DNA of 7,495 bases, from NCBI GenBank assembly GCA_905193395.1, contig CAJJOO010000062.1:1-7495 (forward strand), in the 5' to 3' direction. Source of the DNA: an uncultured Porphyromonadaceae bacterium. GTDB taxonomy: Bacteria > Bacteroidota > Bacteroidia > Bacteroidales > Muribaculaceae. Below, piece after piece: positions 6,627-7,495 of this stretch. The notes beneath the pieces were generated by a model that was given only the letters and a program-made list of their open reading frames with translations, was not told the DNA's origin and ran no database searches. A program made the position numbers and the translations under genes. Numbering within the stretch: the first letter of the stretch is position 1; every line of letters starts with the position of its first letter.

Positions 6627-7495
6627 ACAAGACCATAAAAGTTGGAATCATCCAGCAGCACAACACCGCCGACGTCGCTGACAACCGCCGCCGTCTGGCC
6701 GAAAAAATAACAGAACTCGCCCGTCAGGGCGCACAACTCGTCGTGAACCAGGAACTTCACGACTCGCTCTATTTCTGCCAGACCGAGGACGTGGACAACT
6801 GCAACCTGGCCGTCGGCGCCGACAGCCCCTACATACAGGCCTACGCCGAACTGGCCCACCAAAACGGAATCGTGCTGGTAACCTCAGTTTTCGAACGGCG
6901 CGCCCCGGGACTCTACCACAACACGGCCCTTGTGTTCGACACCGACGGAAGCCTGGCCGGCAAATATCGCAAAATGCACATTCCCGACGACCCGGCGTAT
7001 TACGAGAAATTCTATTTCACCCCCGGCGACCTCGGATTCCGGCCCGTCGACACATCCCTCGGGCGTCTCGGCGTTCTTGTCTGCTGGGACCAATGGTACC
7101 CGGAAGCAGCACGCATCATGGCCCTGAGCGGCGCTCAGATGCTCATTTACCCTACCGCCATCGGTTGGGAATCGTCCGATGCGCCCGACGAACAGGAGCG
7201 CCAACTCAACGCCTGGCTAACAATCCAGCGCGCCCATGCCGTAGCCAATGGCCTGCCCGTTGTGGGACACGAACCCGACCCCTCGGGCGCCACAAACGGC
7301 ATCCAGTTCTGGGGCAACTCGTTCGTCGCCGGTCCTCAGGGCGAATTCCTCTACCACGCTCCGGCCGACCGGGAAGCGACCGCCGTAGTAACTGTCGACC
7401 TCGGCCGCAGCGAACAGGTGCGCCGCTGGTGGCCCTTCCTGCGCGACCGCCGCATCGACGCCTACCAACCGCTGACAAAAAGGTACGTGGATTGA
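6623..7495 (+). CDS. aguB: N-carbamoylputrescine amidase (carbon-nitrogen hydrolase)
   Basis: A 290-residue nitrilase-superfamily enzyme that hydrolyses N-carbamoylputrescine to putrescine, CO2 and ammonia. The Glu-Lys-Cys triad is visible as E44 in VVNQELHDSLYFCQ, K117 in KYRKMHIPDDP and C154 in VLVCWDQWYPEAAR. The SLYFCQTED segment (48-56), the PDDPAYYEKFYFTPGD stretch and GWESSD (181-186) are typical of N-carbamoylputrescine amidases rather than of general nitrilases or omega-amidases. The gene starts four bases inside the end of aguA (ATGA), consistent with translational coupling, and ends with TGA at the last base of the window. Length is normal. Arginine decarboxylase, which would supply agmatine, is not in the window, nor are the genes that take putrescine on to spermidine. 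Confidence 0.95.
   Translation: MNKTIKVGIIQQHNTADVADNRRRLAEKITELARQGAQLVVNQELHDSLYFCQTEDVDNCNLAVGADSPYIQAYAELAHQNGIVLVTSVFERRAPGLYHNTALVFDTDGSLAGKYRKMHIPDDPAYYEKFYFTPGDLGFRPVDTSLGRLGVLVCWDQWYPEAARIMALSGAQMLIYPTAIGWESSDAPDEQERQLNAWLTIQRAHAVANGLPVVGHEPDPSGATNGIQFWGNSFVAGPQGEFLYHAPADREATAVVTVDLGRSEQVRRWWPFLRDRRIDAYQPLTKRYVD

Overview
The window looks like chromosomal DNA from a Bacteroidales gut bacterium, with Muribaculaceae or a Prevotella-like lineage my best guess. The reasons are: promoter -7 elements of the Bacteroidota type (TAnnTTTG), start codons without clear Shine-Dalgarno sequences, a two-subunit methylmalonyl-CoA mutase, a secreted multi-domain protein ending in a sorting-type tail, and an agmatine deiminase of the Porphyromonas-type family. 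Coding DNA is GC-rich, most strongly in the polyamine genes at the right end. I see no mobile element, CRISPR array, tRNA or rRNA.

Left part, minus strand (1-2562): a methylmalonyl-CoA mutase operon. The small subunit (mutA) comes first, followed after 20 bases by the large catalytic subunit (mutB), of which only the first 227 residues lie in the window. Together they interconvert succinyl-CoA and (R)-methylmalonyl-CoA with adenosylcobalamin, the central step of the succinate-propionate pathway. A 363-base divergent intergenic region carries a promoter for this operon and one for the next gene.

Middle: a plus-strand gene (2926-4434) encodes a secreted protein with four related beta-sandwich-like repeats resembling SusE/SusF or E-set carbohydrate-binding modules, plus a C-terminal tail like a type IX secretion signal. 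It ends at a strong 14-bp hairpin terminator and converges on a minus-strand DUF4136-type lipoprotein (4526-5155).

Right part, plus strand (5339-7495): an apparent three-gene operon. It consists of a small acidic protein of unknown function, agmatine deiminase (aguA) and N-carbamoylputrescine amidase (aguB). The junctions are tight, and the last one is an ATGA overlap. The two enzymes turn agmatine into putrescine. The window ends exactly at the aguB stop codon.

Most of the window is ordinary core metabolism. The points most worth a second look are the cysteine-rich linker in the mutase small subunit, the repeat architecture and sorting tail of the secreted protein, and the small acidic gene leading the putrescine operon. 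I found no convincing evidence of an undescribed multi-gene system.
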